Source: an uncultured bacterium
GTDB taxonomy: Bacteria > Patescibacteriota > Minisyncoccia > Phycocordibacterales > UBA2100
Reading direction: 5' to 3'
DNA length: 14,491 bases
Assembly (NCBI GenBank): GCA_903881205.1
Contig: CAIRSC010000008.1
Location: forward strand, 1-14,491
Under the pieces are notes generated by a model that searched no databases, was not told the DNA's origin, and was given only the letters and a program-made list of their open reading frames with translations. Shown piece after piece: positions 1 to 6,157 of this stretch. Both the position numbers and the translations under genes were made by a program. Each line of letters starts with the position of its first letter. Within the stretch, counting starts at the first letter, position 1.

Positions 1-50
1 CCGTCGGGCTTGATAATGACGAATGTGCGTTCTTTTTTAGGATGTGGCAT
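1..50 (-). CDS. ndk: Nucleoside diphosphate kinase, N-terminal fragment (runs off window)
   Basis: Only the first 16 complete codons are in the window. They read MPHPKKERTFVIIKPDG (the last residue is assigned from two bases). The ERTFxIIKPDG signature matches the first beta strand of nucleoside diphosphate kinases, which transfer the gamma phosphate of ATP to NDPs through a phosphohistidine. That makes it the last step after the NMP kinases encoded higher up. The ATG at 48-50 follows the 3' end of the VirD4-like ATPase gene by about 40 nt. It has an extended -10 element just upstream (58-66) and no Shine-Dalgarno sequence, so a leaderless mRNA is likely. The assignment rests on a short but very conserved stretch; the rest of the protein is not visible. 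Confidence 0.8.
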   Translation of the reverse strand, partial: MPHPKKERTFVIIKPD

Positions 51-57
51 GGCCGAT

Positions 58-66
58 ACTTTAACA
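58..66 (-). promoter_or_regulatory. Extended -10 promoter for ndk
   Basis: On the minus strand TGT-TAAAGT (66 to 58) fits the extended -10 form TGn-TAnnnT. It ends 7 nt before the ATG of ndk, so the predicted start site is at or next to the start codon. The hexamer matches TATAAT at 4 of 6 positions. No good -35 was identified. The same layout occurs before the VirD4-like ATPase and the ADP-ribosyltransferase-like gene, which strengthens the call. Confidence 0.5.
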
Positions 67-91
67 CAATTTTATGCCCGGAAGAAGCATC

Positions 92-2899
92 CTAGAGCCC
101 GGTAGCAGCGGAGAGATCAATCACGGGGCGCGGAGTAGGAGCGAATTTTCGTTGCACGTCGGCCTCCACTTCTTCGCGATCGCGGCCGTATGTGTCATAT
201 GAAAGCTGCTTCATTTCGTCGAGACGCGAATAGTCGAAATTCGGAAGCACTACAGTATCCATGGTAAATGGTTTTGCGGGAGCGCCGTTGACCAACATGG
301 CAGCAACCGCGGTGCAATTCGGCATGTTTTCAAGATCCTGGGCATTGAATGTCGGTGCGAACTGCTTTTCGAGGAATTCCGCATCGGTGGTACCGATGCG
401 CATCGAGATCTTGGTACCGACGTTGCCGATGACCGAATCGCGGATCCCCTCTTCAAGCTGCGCGATGTACTGGTGCGCGATGGTGAGACTGAGCTTGTAC
501 TTGCGGGCTTCGGAGAGGATGGTCGAGATAGATGGTGTCGCAAAGTTCTGGAATTCATCGATATACATGTAGAAGGTCGGGAGCACCTCGCGCGTGTCGG
601 CGCGCGAGAAGGCGGCCTGGAGGAATTTGGATACGAGCACGAGACCGAGCAACGATGTGTTGCGGTCGCCGAGACGGCCCTTGGAGAGATTGGCGAGGAA
701 GATCTTTTTGCTGTCCATGATCTCCCGGAAATTGAACGCCGATTGTTCCTGCGCCACGATGGGACGCATGATGTCGTTGGAGAGGAATACATCAAACTTA
801 CTTGATATATACGGGACGATATTTTCGAGACTCGCATCGCCTCCTGCTGCCTCCGCGATCTTCTTCCAGAATTGCACCACGATGGGGTTCTTGCACTTCG
901 AGAGCTTGAGCTTGCGGAATGCCGCGTCAGCGAATACCCGCGGCACCTCCACGAAGGTGCAGCCCGATTCCGGATCTTCGATCACGAGCTGGACGGCATT
1001 GCGGTAGTACTGCTCGAACATTGGACCGAACGCCTCGGGCACATCGGAATAGAGCTTCCGGAAGATGCCATACACTTCGTCGATGACGAAGGTCTTCATT
1101 TCGGGGCGGGACTGGTCGTATTCGAGCATATTGAGACCCATCGGACGTGCGGTATATGCGGGATCGAAATAGATCACGTCTTTCATGCGCTCGGGTGGAA
1201 TTGACGCGAGAATATCTTCGATATCATTGCCGTGCGGATCGATAAAGCACACGCCTTCGCCGTTGTTGATATCCTGGAGAATCATATTCTTGATGAGCCC
1301 GGTCTTACCGGTACCGGTTTGACCTATCACATACGCATGGCGCAGGCGGTCGGCGGGAGCGAAATGCACCGGTGTTTCGTCGGCGCCGAAGCGATTGATG
1401 CCGATCACGATCCCCTCGCCGCCGATACCGACCGGCGCAGGGCTCTGCTTGGAGAAGTTGCGCTTGAGTTCGCGCGAGGTGGTGACACGCTCGGCAGTGA
1501 AGTGGTACATCGCACTGATCTCGGCCAGCGAGAGCGGCATTGCGATCGAAGATTCAAATGAGCGATAGGTATAATCGCGCAAAAAGCCGGCAATGCTCCA
1601 GTTCGACACGCGCTTGAATACCAGCGAATTACCCTTCGGGTCGTCGAGCTGGGAGAACGGCGCAATGAGATTATTGAGGATATCCTCGGCCCGCGCCTCG
1701 GTGGCGGCCGAAGCGATGAGGCGGATAGAAGCAGGCACGATACGCGTCTTGATCTTGCGGCCGACCTCTTCGGTCGCCACCTGATCGCCCTGACGCTTCA
1801 TAGAATGCTGATCATCGCGCTCCTGTTGTTCGCGCGTCGTAAAGAAGCTTTTCGCGATATCATGTAGCGCCTCACCGAGTTGCGTCTCCGGCACCTTAAA
1901 CGCCTCATGCAGCGACTTCCCCTTTTCTATCTCACGAAGGATCTTTTTGTAATGGTGGTTGTAGCGATCACCCTCATTCGACACCGTGATCTGGATCGCA
2001 GCACCCTCACCGTGCTTGGCGAGTTTCGAAAATGATGAAAGTAGCACGTTCATCGGATCATGCTCGAACATTTCCGGGGTCTTGAGCGGATACGCAGGAT
2101 GGTGTGCGAGCGTCGCGTACGCGGCCGCGTGATGCCCGTCGTAATTGAATATATTGTAGTCTCCGCGACTCTCAGAGATGCGAGCATTGGGGAATATTGA
2201 AGATATCAGATGTTCGGCAAGCGCTTTCTTTGCTCGCGGCACCGAGAGATAGAGCGCGGCCTCTTCAGAGCCCTCAGGTACTGCTATTTCAAGAGAGAAT
2301 CCTTCCCCGTGGACAACAAACGATGCGAGTCCCGCATAGAGCTGCTCTGAAGAAGAAAGCAATTGCTCCAGCTTCGCCTGACGTGATTCCTCTTTTGTCC
2401 CCTCCCCCTGCGCCTGCGGCTGGATCTCGAAGAGCACGAGCTCGAGCGAACGCATCACTTTCTCCGGCGCCGGAATTCCCTTGCGCGGCAGGCCTTCGGA
2501 GACGTAGCGCACGAGAGCGCGATGGAAATCGTCCTCAAGGTGCGGATTCTTCATGCGCGCCGCGACCGAAAGCGCATTACGGATACCGCGCGTGACGACG
2601 ATATCGAGCAATCCGTCGAGCTGCACATCGTGGGTCTCGGGTTCGAGCTTCAGCAGTTGCCGCAAAGTCTCATGCTCAGGCATGATAACAGTCTCGTGAA
2701 GGATTGTTGCTGGAAGTGTATCGGCATATTCGCGTACTTCGCGCTTGGCGATGCGCTCTTTCTCAAAATCATTGGAAGCGACCTCAAGCGCGTGCTCGCG
2801 CAGCGCGACCTGCTCGCGCAGATACGTAAGCTCCTCTTCGGGAGATGCAAATTTGCGCTCGGATGCGACACGTGGTCGCTCCCTCATCGATGGAGGCAT
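92..2899 (-). CDS. VirD4/TraG/TraD-type P-loop ATPase (type IV secretion coupling-protein-like)
   Basis: This 935-residue protein belongs to the HerA/FtsK/VirD4 group of DNA-pumping or coupling ATPases. The Walker A GQTGTGKT is at residues 526-533. The Walker B YMYIDEFQNF has its D781-E782 pair, and TIAHQY follows. The order of these motifs and the C-terminal region, with TKISMRIGTTDAEFLEKQF, match TraG/TraD-like proteins. The N-terminal half has a charged, probably coiled-coil stretch at about residues 20-60. A long region of about 100-500 follows, without motifs I recognise; such domains are common on CPR homologues. I see no clear transmembrane helices, unlike classical VirD4, so it may be a soluble motor or act with a separate membrane partner. 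The ATG at 2897-2899 was chosen because an extended -10 ends 6 nt upstream; an in-frame ATG at 2885-2887 is the alternative. No other secretion genes are in the window. Confidence 0.88.
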   Translation of the reverse strand: MPPSMRERPRVASERKFASPEEELTYLREQVALREHALEVASNDFEKERIAKREVREYADTLPATILHETVIMPEHETLRQLLKLEPETHDVQLDGLLDIVVTRGIRNALSVAARMKNPHLEDDFHRALVRYVSEGLPRKGIPAPEKVMRSLELVLFEIQPQAQGEGTKEESRQAKLEQLLSSSEQLYAGLASFVVHGEGFSLEIAVPEGSEEAALYLSVPRAKKALAEHLISSIFPNARISESRGDYNIFNYDGHHAAAYATLAHHPAYPLKTPEMFEHDPMNVLLSSFSKLAKHGEGAAIQITVSNEGDRYNHHYKKILREIEKGKSLHEAFKVPETQLGEALHDIAKSFFTTREQQERDDQHSMKRQGDQVATEEVGRKIKTRIVPASIRLIASAATEARAEDILNNLIAPFSQLDDPKGNSLVFKRVSNWSIAGFLRDYTYRSFESSIAMPLSLAEISAMYHFTAERVTTSRELKRNFSKQSPAPVGIGGEGIVIGINRFGADETPVHFAPADRLRHAYVIGQTGTGKTGLIKNMILQDINNGEGVCFIDPHGNDIEDILASIPPERMKDVIYFDPAYTARPMGLNMLEYDQSRPEMKTFVIDEVYGIFRKLYSDVPEAFGPMFEQYYRNAVQLVIEDPESGCTFVEVPRVFADAAFRKLKLSKCKNPIVVQFWKKIAEAAGGDASLENIVPYISSKFDVFLSNDIMRPIVAQEQSAFNFREIMDSKKIFLANLSKGRLGDRNTSLLGLVLVSKFLQAAFSRADTREVLPTFYMYIDEFQNFATPSISTILSEARKYKLSLTIAHQYIAQLEEGIRDSVIGNVGTKISMRIGTTDAEFLEKQFAPTFNAQDLENMPNCTAVAAMLVNGAPAKPFTMDTVVLPNFDYSRLDEMKQLSYDTYGRDREEVEADVQRKFAPTPRPVIDLSAATGL

Positions 2900-2905
2900 C
2901 TCCGA

Positions 2906-2914
2906 ATTATATCA
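2906..2914 (-). promoter_or_regulatory. Extended -10 promoter for the VirD4-like ATPase, overlapping the LOG stop codon
   Basis: Reading the minus strand, TGA-TATAAT (2914 to 2906) is a perfect -10 hexamer with the TGn extension. The TGA is also the stop codon of the LOG-family gene. Six nucleotides (TCGGAG) separate the hexamer from the ATG at 2899, so transcription should begin at or beside the A of the start codon. No convincing -35 is seen at 16-18 nt, as expected for an extended -10 promoter. Confidence 0.65.
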
Positions 2915-3460
2915 CTGAGCGTGTGCGGAAATTCGTTGCATCACCTCTTCCGGTGTATCGGCAAAATATACAAGCTCTTTTAGCGGACGCGGCTCCTTGC
3001 CGCTCATCAGAAACCCTTCCGCTTCCATGCGCTCAAGCTGTACTTTCATGCCGTCGTAGAAGCCGTCGGTATTGAGCACAATGATCTGCTTTGTGTGTAT
3101 GGAATGTTTGCGAAGCTCGAGTACCTCGGTCAGTTCATCGAGCGTACCTATCCCTCCCACGAGCACCACGATGACATCGGCGCGCTCAAGCATGACTGCC
3201 TTGCGCTCTCCAAGGGTCTTCGCGACGATCATTTCGTGCGTATTTTTGCGTGCGAGATGACTGAACATTTCGACTGAGACACCAATGAGTTTGCCTCCGG
3301 CATTCTCGACGCTCGTAGCGATCGATTTCATGAGTCCTTTGTCGGACCCTCCCCACACGAGCGTGTGTCCGGCCTCGCCGAGCATCCTGCCGAGTACTGC
3401 GGCGGGAGCCGTATACTTTTCTGCGATCTCACTCGCCGAGCAGAATACACAAACGTTCAT
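2912..3460 (-). CDS. LOG-family protein (lysine-decarboxylase-like Rossmann fold)
   Basis: This 182-residue protein is the usual length for the TIGR00730/LOG family. Members with known activity hydrolyse cytokinin riboside 5'-monophosphate or related nucleotides to release the base and ribose 5-phosphate; the bacterial role is often unclear. Visible motifs are the early beta strand NVCVFCSAS (2-10), GGSDKGLM (37-44), the R86-K87 pair and GGIGTLDE (102-109), the nucleotide-binding and catalytic signature. The signature normally begins with proline (PGGxGTxxE); here residue 101 is valine. The ATG lies 3 nt after the stop of the upstream unknown gene, so the two are co-transcribed and probably coupled. 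Base composition is GC-rich like the housekeeping genes (35 of 60 bases G or C at 3121-3180), unlike the upstream AT-rich genes. A lysine decarboxylase function should not be assumed. Confidence 0.85.
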   Translation of the reverse strand: MNVCVFCSASEIAEKYTAPAAVLGRMLGEAGHTLVWGGSDKGLMKSIATSVENAGGKLIGVSVEMFSHLARKNTHEMIVAKTLGERKAVMLERADVIVVLVGGIGTLDELTEVLELRKHSIHTKQIIVLNTDGFYDGMKVQLERMEAEGFLMSGKEPRPLKELVYFADTPEEVMQRISAHAQ

Positions 3461-3463
3461 ATT

Positions 3464-4054
3464 TTATTTGTTGGTTTCTTTTTTAATCGTATAGTCTTTA
3501 AAAAACGTTTGTCCGCGCACCGTGTTATTCAGTCCTACGGCAAACATCTGCCCAAAACTTCCTGTTTTATTTCCGTATTGCCGCTCCAATTCTGACTTGA
3601 TCTCTTTGTGAGCCTTTAAGTAATTCTTCCACAATTCGATGTTTTTAACCGTACTTGATTGCATACCGGTTGCGCCTTTTGAAAAATCATCAGGATTTTC
3701 AAGCGATGCGTAGAACATTTGCTTTCCCACTTCAATCATCTGACTATGTCCTGGCCACATCGCGCCGTATTGAAGCTCCGTTGTCTTCTCATTGAGATAC
3801 TTGATCAAGTTGGGTCGCGATTCAGAACGTGCAAGCCGGTATACATTTCCACTTTCGGTGCGCACGAACGCCACATCGTCAGAAGCAATCCCATTTGGAT
3901 CGAAAGCCGAGTATGACTCAACAGTAAAAGTAGCCTCGATAGTTTTTGGCGACAATTCAGATGTCATTTGCTTACTCCGCTCTTCAGAGCGAATAAGAAC
4001 ACTTTTTGTATTCTCTTTAGTGCTTGCGAGCGGACCTTTTGGAAAGCTTTCCAT
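3464..4054 (-). CDS. Hypothetical protein, AT-rich island
   Basis: I do not recognise this 196-residue protein. It is soluble-looking, with no signal peptide or membrane segment. A charged N-terminal 30 residues precede a mixed strand-rich part (about 35-80, ending in SGNVYRLARSESRP). A helical part follows (about 120-165, KNIELWKNYLKAHKEI), then a glycine/asparagine-containing tail and a lysine-rich end. The ATG at 4052-4054 is preceded by a TATAAT hexamer; M31 is an alternative start. It sits 33 nt after the ADP-ribosyltransferase-like gene and 3 nt before LOG. Its composition is AT-rich (20 of 60 bases G or C at 3601-3660), which it shares with the two genes before it. By position it could be a partner, antitoxin or immunity protein for the ADP-ribosyltransferase, but no sequence motif shows this. 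Confidence 0.75.
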   Translation of the reverse strand: MESFPKGPLASTKENTKSVLIRSEERSKQMTSELSPKTIEATFTVESYSAFDPNGIASDDVAFVRTESGNVYRLARSESRPNLIKYLNEKTTELQYGAMWPGHSQMIEVGKQMFYASLENPDDFSKGATGMQSSTVKNIELWKNYLKAHKEIKSELERQYGNKTGSFGQMFAVGLNNTVRGQTFFKDYTIKKETNK

Positions 4055-4064
4055 AATTTGTATA

Positions 4065-4091
4065 ATTATATTCTTTGAAACCAGACGTCAA
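4065..4091 (-). promoter_or_regulatory. Probable promoter for the 3464-4054 gene
   Basis: On the minus strand TTGACG (4091 to 4086) is followed after 15 nt by TATAAT (4070 to 4065). The hexamer ends 10 nt before the ATG at 4054, so any leader is only about 3-5 nt. The -35 contains the TGA stop of the preceding ADP-ribosyltransferase-like gene (4088-4090). The spacer is shorter than the usual 17 nt, which lowers confidence. TATAATTATA at 4061-4070 is palindromic, so a -10-like hexamer also exists on the plus strand, where I see no gene for it. Confidence 0.45.
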
Positions 4092-4819
4092 ACAATCTCT
4101 TGTTCTGAGTTAATGTGTAGTCTTTCGGAATCGAATATAAGGTATGTGTCGTGATTGCCGACGTCCTCGCCTTCTCCGCCTTCAAGTACGACTAATCCCT
4201 CGTACCCCAGCGAGCGAACATAATCGCTAAATATCCGTCCTGTCTGCTGCGTTGCAGCTTTTAAGTTGTTGAGGCCAATTTTGCCCGCATCAACATCATT
4301 CCTGATTCTACGCAAAACCTTAGAGAAAATATCGACGGAACCACTGTTTGTCTTTTTACGTTCCTCGTACACATCAGATAACGCATCGGAAAACCCTGGC
4401 AATATTTTTTTAAGATTTTCCTCCTTACGCAGATCTAAGAGTCTCATATTCTCTACTGCCACCTCATACACTACCGGCTTATGATCTTCTTCCCGACGAG
4501 AGCGCCGGCGTGCATATCCAATAGCGTCTTTGGATTCTGAAGTGAAATAGACTCCCTGGCCTACAGTGTCTTCTTCTGCGAGATTGAATTTCTCAATGCC
4601 AGAAATACCGGAACCATGATATATGGTTTTCGTTTTTAACAGTACACCAAGCCCATCCTCGGTTGCTTCCTCGTTTTGTTTCTCTTGAATGTGCCTACCT
4701 CTTTCTTGCCAGTATTCGCTCGAATGTTTTGATTGATCGAGCGTTTCGCCTCGATTTTCTTTCGGAGTATCTTTGATCCTTTGTGCCAACTCCTTTCTAA
4801 ATGACGACTCAAGTCCCAT
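4088..4819 (-). CDS. ADP-ribosyltransferase-fold protein (ART-PolyVal-like), candidate toxin or effector
   Basis: This 243-residue protein has a hydrophilic N-terminal extension (1-60), then an ART-like core. The core starts with IYHGS (66-70), which supplies the NAD-binding histidine H68. GQGVYFTSE (87-95) and AIGYA (99-103) follow, then VVYEVAVE. The C-terminal GYEGLVV...YLIFDSERLHI resembles the end of ADP-ribosyltransferases found in polyvalent and toxin proteins. Known members move ADP-ribose from NAD+ to proteins or nucleic acids. The third catalytic residue (usually Q, E or D near the last strand) is not certain: the acidic residue next to YLIF is in NHDTYLIF. The ATG at 4817-4819 is preferred over the TTG just before it because an extended -10 ends 6 nt upstream. 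Composition is AT-rich. Neighbours are a P-loop kinase upstream and an unknown protein downstream. Fold fairly sure; target and toxicity unknown. Confidence 0.7.
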   Translation of the reverse strand: MGLESSFRKELAQRIKDTPKENRGETLDQSKHSSEYWQERGRHIQEKQNEEATEDGLGVLLKTKTIYHGSGISGIEKFNLAEEDTVGQGVYFTSESKDAIGYARRRSRREEDHKPVVYEVAVENMRLLDLRKEENLKKILPGFSDALSDVYEERKKTNSGSVDIFSKVLRRIRNDVDAGKIGLNNLKAATQQTGRIFSDYVRSLGYEGLVVLEGGEGEDVGNHDTYLIFDSERLHINSEQEIV

Positions 4820-4825
4820 CAAAAT

Positions 4826-4834
4826 ATTTTACCA
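4826..4834 (-). promoter_or_regulatory. Extended -10 promoter for the ADP-ribosyltransferase-like gene
   Basis: On the minus strand TGG-TAAAAT (4834 to 4826) is an extended -10 element ending 6 nt before the ATG at 4819, predicting a leaderless transcript. A weak -35-like TGGACT lies 19 nt upstream. The promoter overlaps one arm of an inverted repeat (4833-4858), so repressor binding there would block it. It is the only visible internal promoter between map and this gene, so the ADP-ribosyltransferase can be expressed apart from the upstream kinase. Confidence 0.55.
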
Positions 4835-4858
4835 TGGACGAACGCCGGCTAGTCCATG
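4833..4858. repeat. Inverted repeat, possible operator
   Basis: CATGGAC (4833-4839) and GTCCATG (4852-4858) form a perfect 7-bp dyad with a 12-nt spacer; half-site centres are 19 bp apart, about two helical turns. One arm covers the TG of the extended -10 of the ADP-ribosyltransferase-like gene. It could be an operator. It could instead be an RNA hairpin ending the kinase transcript, but the sequence after it on the minus strand (GTAAAATATTTTG) is not a good U-tract, so the operator reading is favoured. Confidence 0.4.
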
Positions 4859-4913
4859 CCGTACTTCCGATACAAAATACCTATGAGAGACATTGTGTTA
4901 CAGCATCGGAATT

Positions 4914-5384
4914 TTATTGCTCAATAATCTGCTCTCCCTCGCCTGTAGGTGGCTCAAATTGCCCAGAAAATGTATCAAGTAAAGATTCGTCGATTTGGTG
5001 ATTGTTCTTTGTATCTGTTTGATTTCTCAGCCGAAGCCGCTCTTTCAACGTGTTCATTGGAATCTTAAAATATAACAGCTTCCACTCTGCTCCTAATGAA
5101 TCAATGAGTTGCTTGTATTCTTCGCGTTCGCTTTTCTTCCAAAATCCGTAATCCAATACTACTGACCTTGAGTTCGTAATAGCTGCCTTCAAGGCATCCT
5201 TTAGATCTGATTTGGTCTCAATTTCGTATTCAGAATACTTTTCACTCGGGAATTCTCTTCCGAATCGCTTGAACAGCTCCTCATCAAGTGTGAGACGTAC
5301 TAATCCTTTTATTTCCTGCTCTTTGGCGTATGTAGATTTTCCAGAGCCCGGCAATCCGCAAAGTAGATGCACAACGGGCTTCAT
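4914..5384 (-). CDS. Predicted P-loop kinase (AAA_33 / COG0645-like)
   Basis: This 156-residue protein begins with a phosphate-binding loop GLPGSGKST (10-18). Mid-protein it carries VVLDYGFWKKSEREEY, typical of small predicted kinases of the gluconate-kinase/COG0645-like group, and it ends with FEPPTGEGE. Such proteins phosphorylate small molecules or nucleotides; the substrate here cannot be told. Zeta-toxin-like roles are possible in principle, but no antitoxin is visible. The ATG lies 2 nt after the map stop codon, so it should be co-transcribed and coupled to the housekeeping operon. Its composition is far more AT-rich (21 of 60 bases G or C at 5041-5100) than map. A 94-nt gap with an inverted repeat and a promoter separates it from the ADP-ribosyltransferase-like gene. 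Confidence 0.82.
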   Translation of the reverse strand: MKPVVHLLCGLPGSGKSTYAKEQEIKGLVRLTLDEELFKRFGREFPSEKYSEYEIETKSDLKDALKAAITNSRSVVLDYGFWKKSEREEYKQLIDSLGAEWKLLYFKIPMNTLKERLRLRNQTDTKNNHQIDESLLDTFSGQFEPPTGEGEQIIEQ

Positions 5385-5386
5385 AT

Positions 5387-6157
5387 CTACTCTTTCGTGA
5401 GAATCTCAGGTCCGTCTTTGGTGACGATCACCGTGTGTTCGGCATGCGCTGCGCGTGAGCCGTCGCGGGTTCGGTATGAAAAATTATCTTTGTCGACATA
5501 CAGATCACCCGATCCGAGTGTGAACATCGGCTCGATTGCAATGACGAGACCTTCTACGAGCTTATCTCCGGATCCAGGAGCGCCAAAATTGGGCACATAC
5601 GGCGCTTCATGGACCTCTTTGCCCACGCCGTGTCCCGAAAGGTTCTTCGGGAATCCGAAGCCCTCTTTCTTGGCGAAGCGCTCTACCGCATAGCCGATGT
5701 CCCCGGTGGTATTGCCCACCTTGGCCTGTGCGATACCGAGGCGAAGTGCCTCGAAAGTCCCGCGTACGAGCCGCTCGTCTTCCGCATTGAGTGCCTTGCC
5801 CGCGATCACGGTCACTGCATGGTCGGTAATGAGTCCGCGGTGCTTGATGCCGAAGTCGAGACACACGACGTCGCCTTCTTCAATCGGCCTGTCGTCGCCG
5901 GCTGCCGGCGCATGCACGATCACATCGTTGACCGAGAAACAGAGCCCGCCCGGGAACTTCTCGCCTTTTTTACCTGATGGATAATCAGCGAATGCCATGG
6001 TGTCACCTTCGGCTTCCACCATTTCGCGCGCCTTTTGCTCGAGCTCGTGCCCCGTCATCCCCGGACGTACCATTTCGGAAAGGATGCGTACGTGCCGTGC
6101 GAGCCGGCGTCCGCCTTCGCGCAAAATGTCGATCTCTTCCTGAGTCTTCGCGATCAT
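5387..6157 (-). CDS. map: Methionine aminopeptidase, type I
   Basis: This 256-residue enzyme removes the initiator methionine from new proteins after deformylation. All five metal ligands are visible: D101 in CLDFG, D112 in ITDHA, H176 in SGHGVG, E209 in IEPMF and E240 in AEHTV. The substrate-contacting histidines H82 and H183 are also present. Length fits the type Ia class, with no N-terminal zinc-finger extension and no type II insertion. The ATG overlaps the stop of the adenylate-kinase-like gene (ATGA at 6154-6157), showing translational coupling. The classical secY-adk-map order is kept. The usual continuation (infA, rpmJ, rpsM, rpsK) is missing here and the AT-rich island begins instead. 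Confidence 0.97.
   Translation of the reverse strand: MIAKTQEEIDILREGGRRLARHVRILSEMVRPGMTGHELEQKAREMVEAEGDTMAFADYPSGKKGEKFPGGLCFSVNDVIVHAPAAGDDRPIEEGDVVCLDFGIKHRGLITDHAVTVIAGKALNAEDERLVRGTFEALRLGIAQAKVGNTTGDIGYAVERFAKKEGFGFPKNLSGHGVGKEVHEAPYVPNFGAPGSGDKLVEGLVIAIEPMFTLGSGDLYVDKDNFSYRTRDGSRAAHAEHTVIVTKDGPEILTKE

Noticed and set aside
250..2595. Many overlapping open frames on both strands inside the VirD4-like ATPase gene
   Set aside because: They lack family motifs, have compositions expected from reading a GC-rich gene out of frame, and overlap a gene with complete Walker motifs.
3464..5384. Flanking direct repeats marking the ends of the AT-rich island as a transposon or integron
   Set aside because: Only trivial matches such as CATAT were found at both ends; no transposase, terminal inverted repeats or attachment site were seen.
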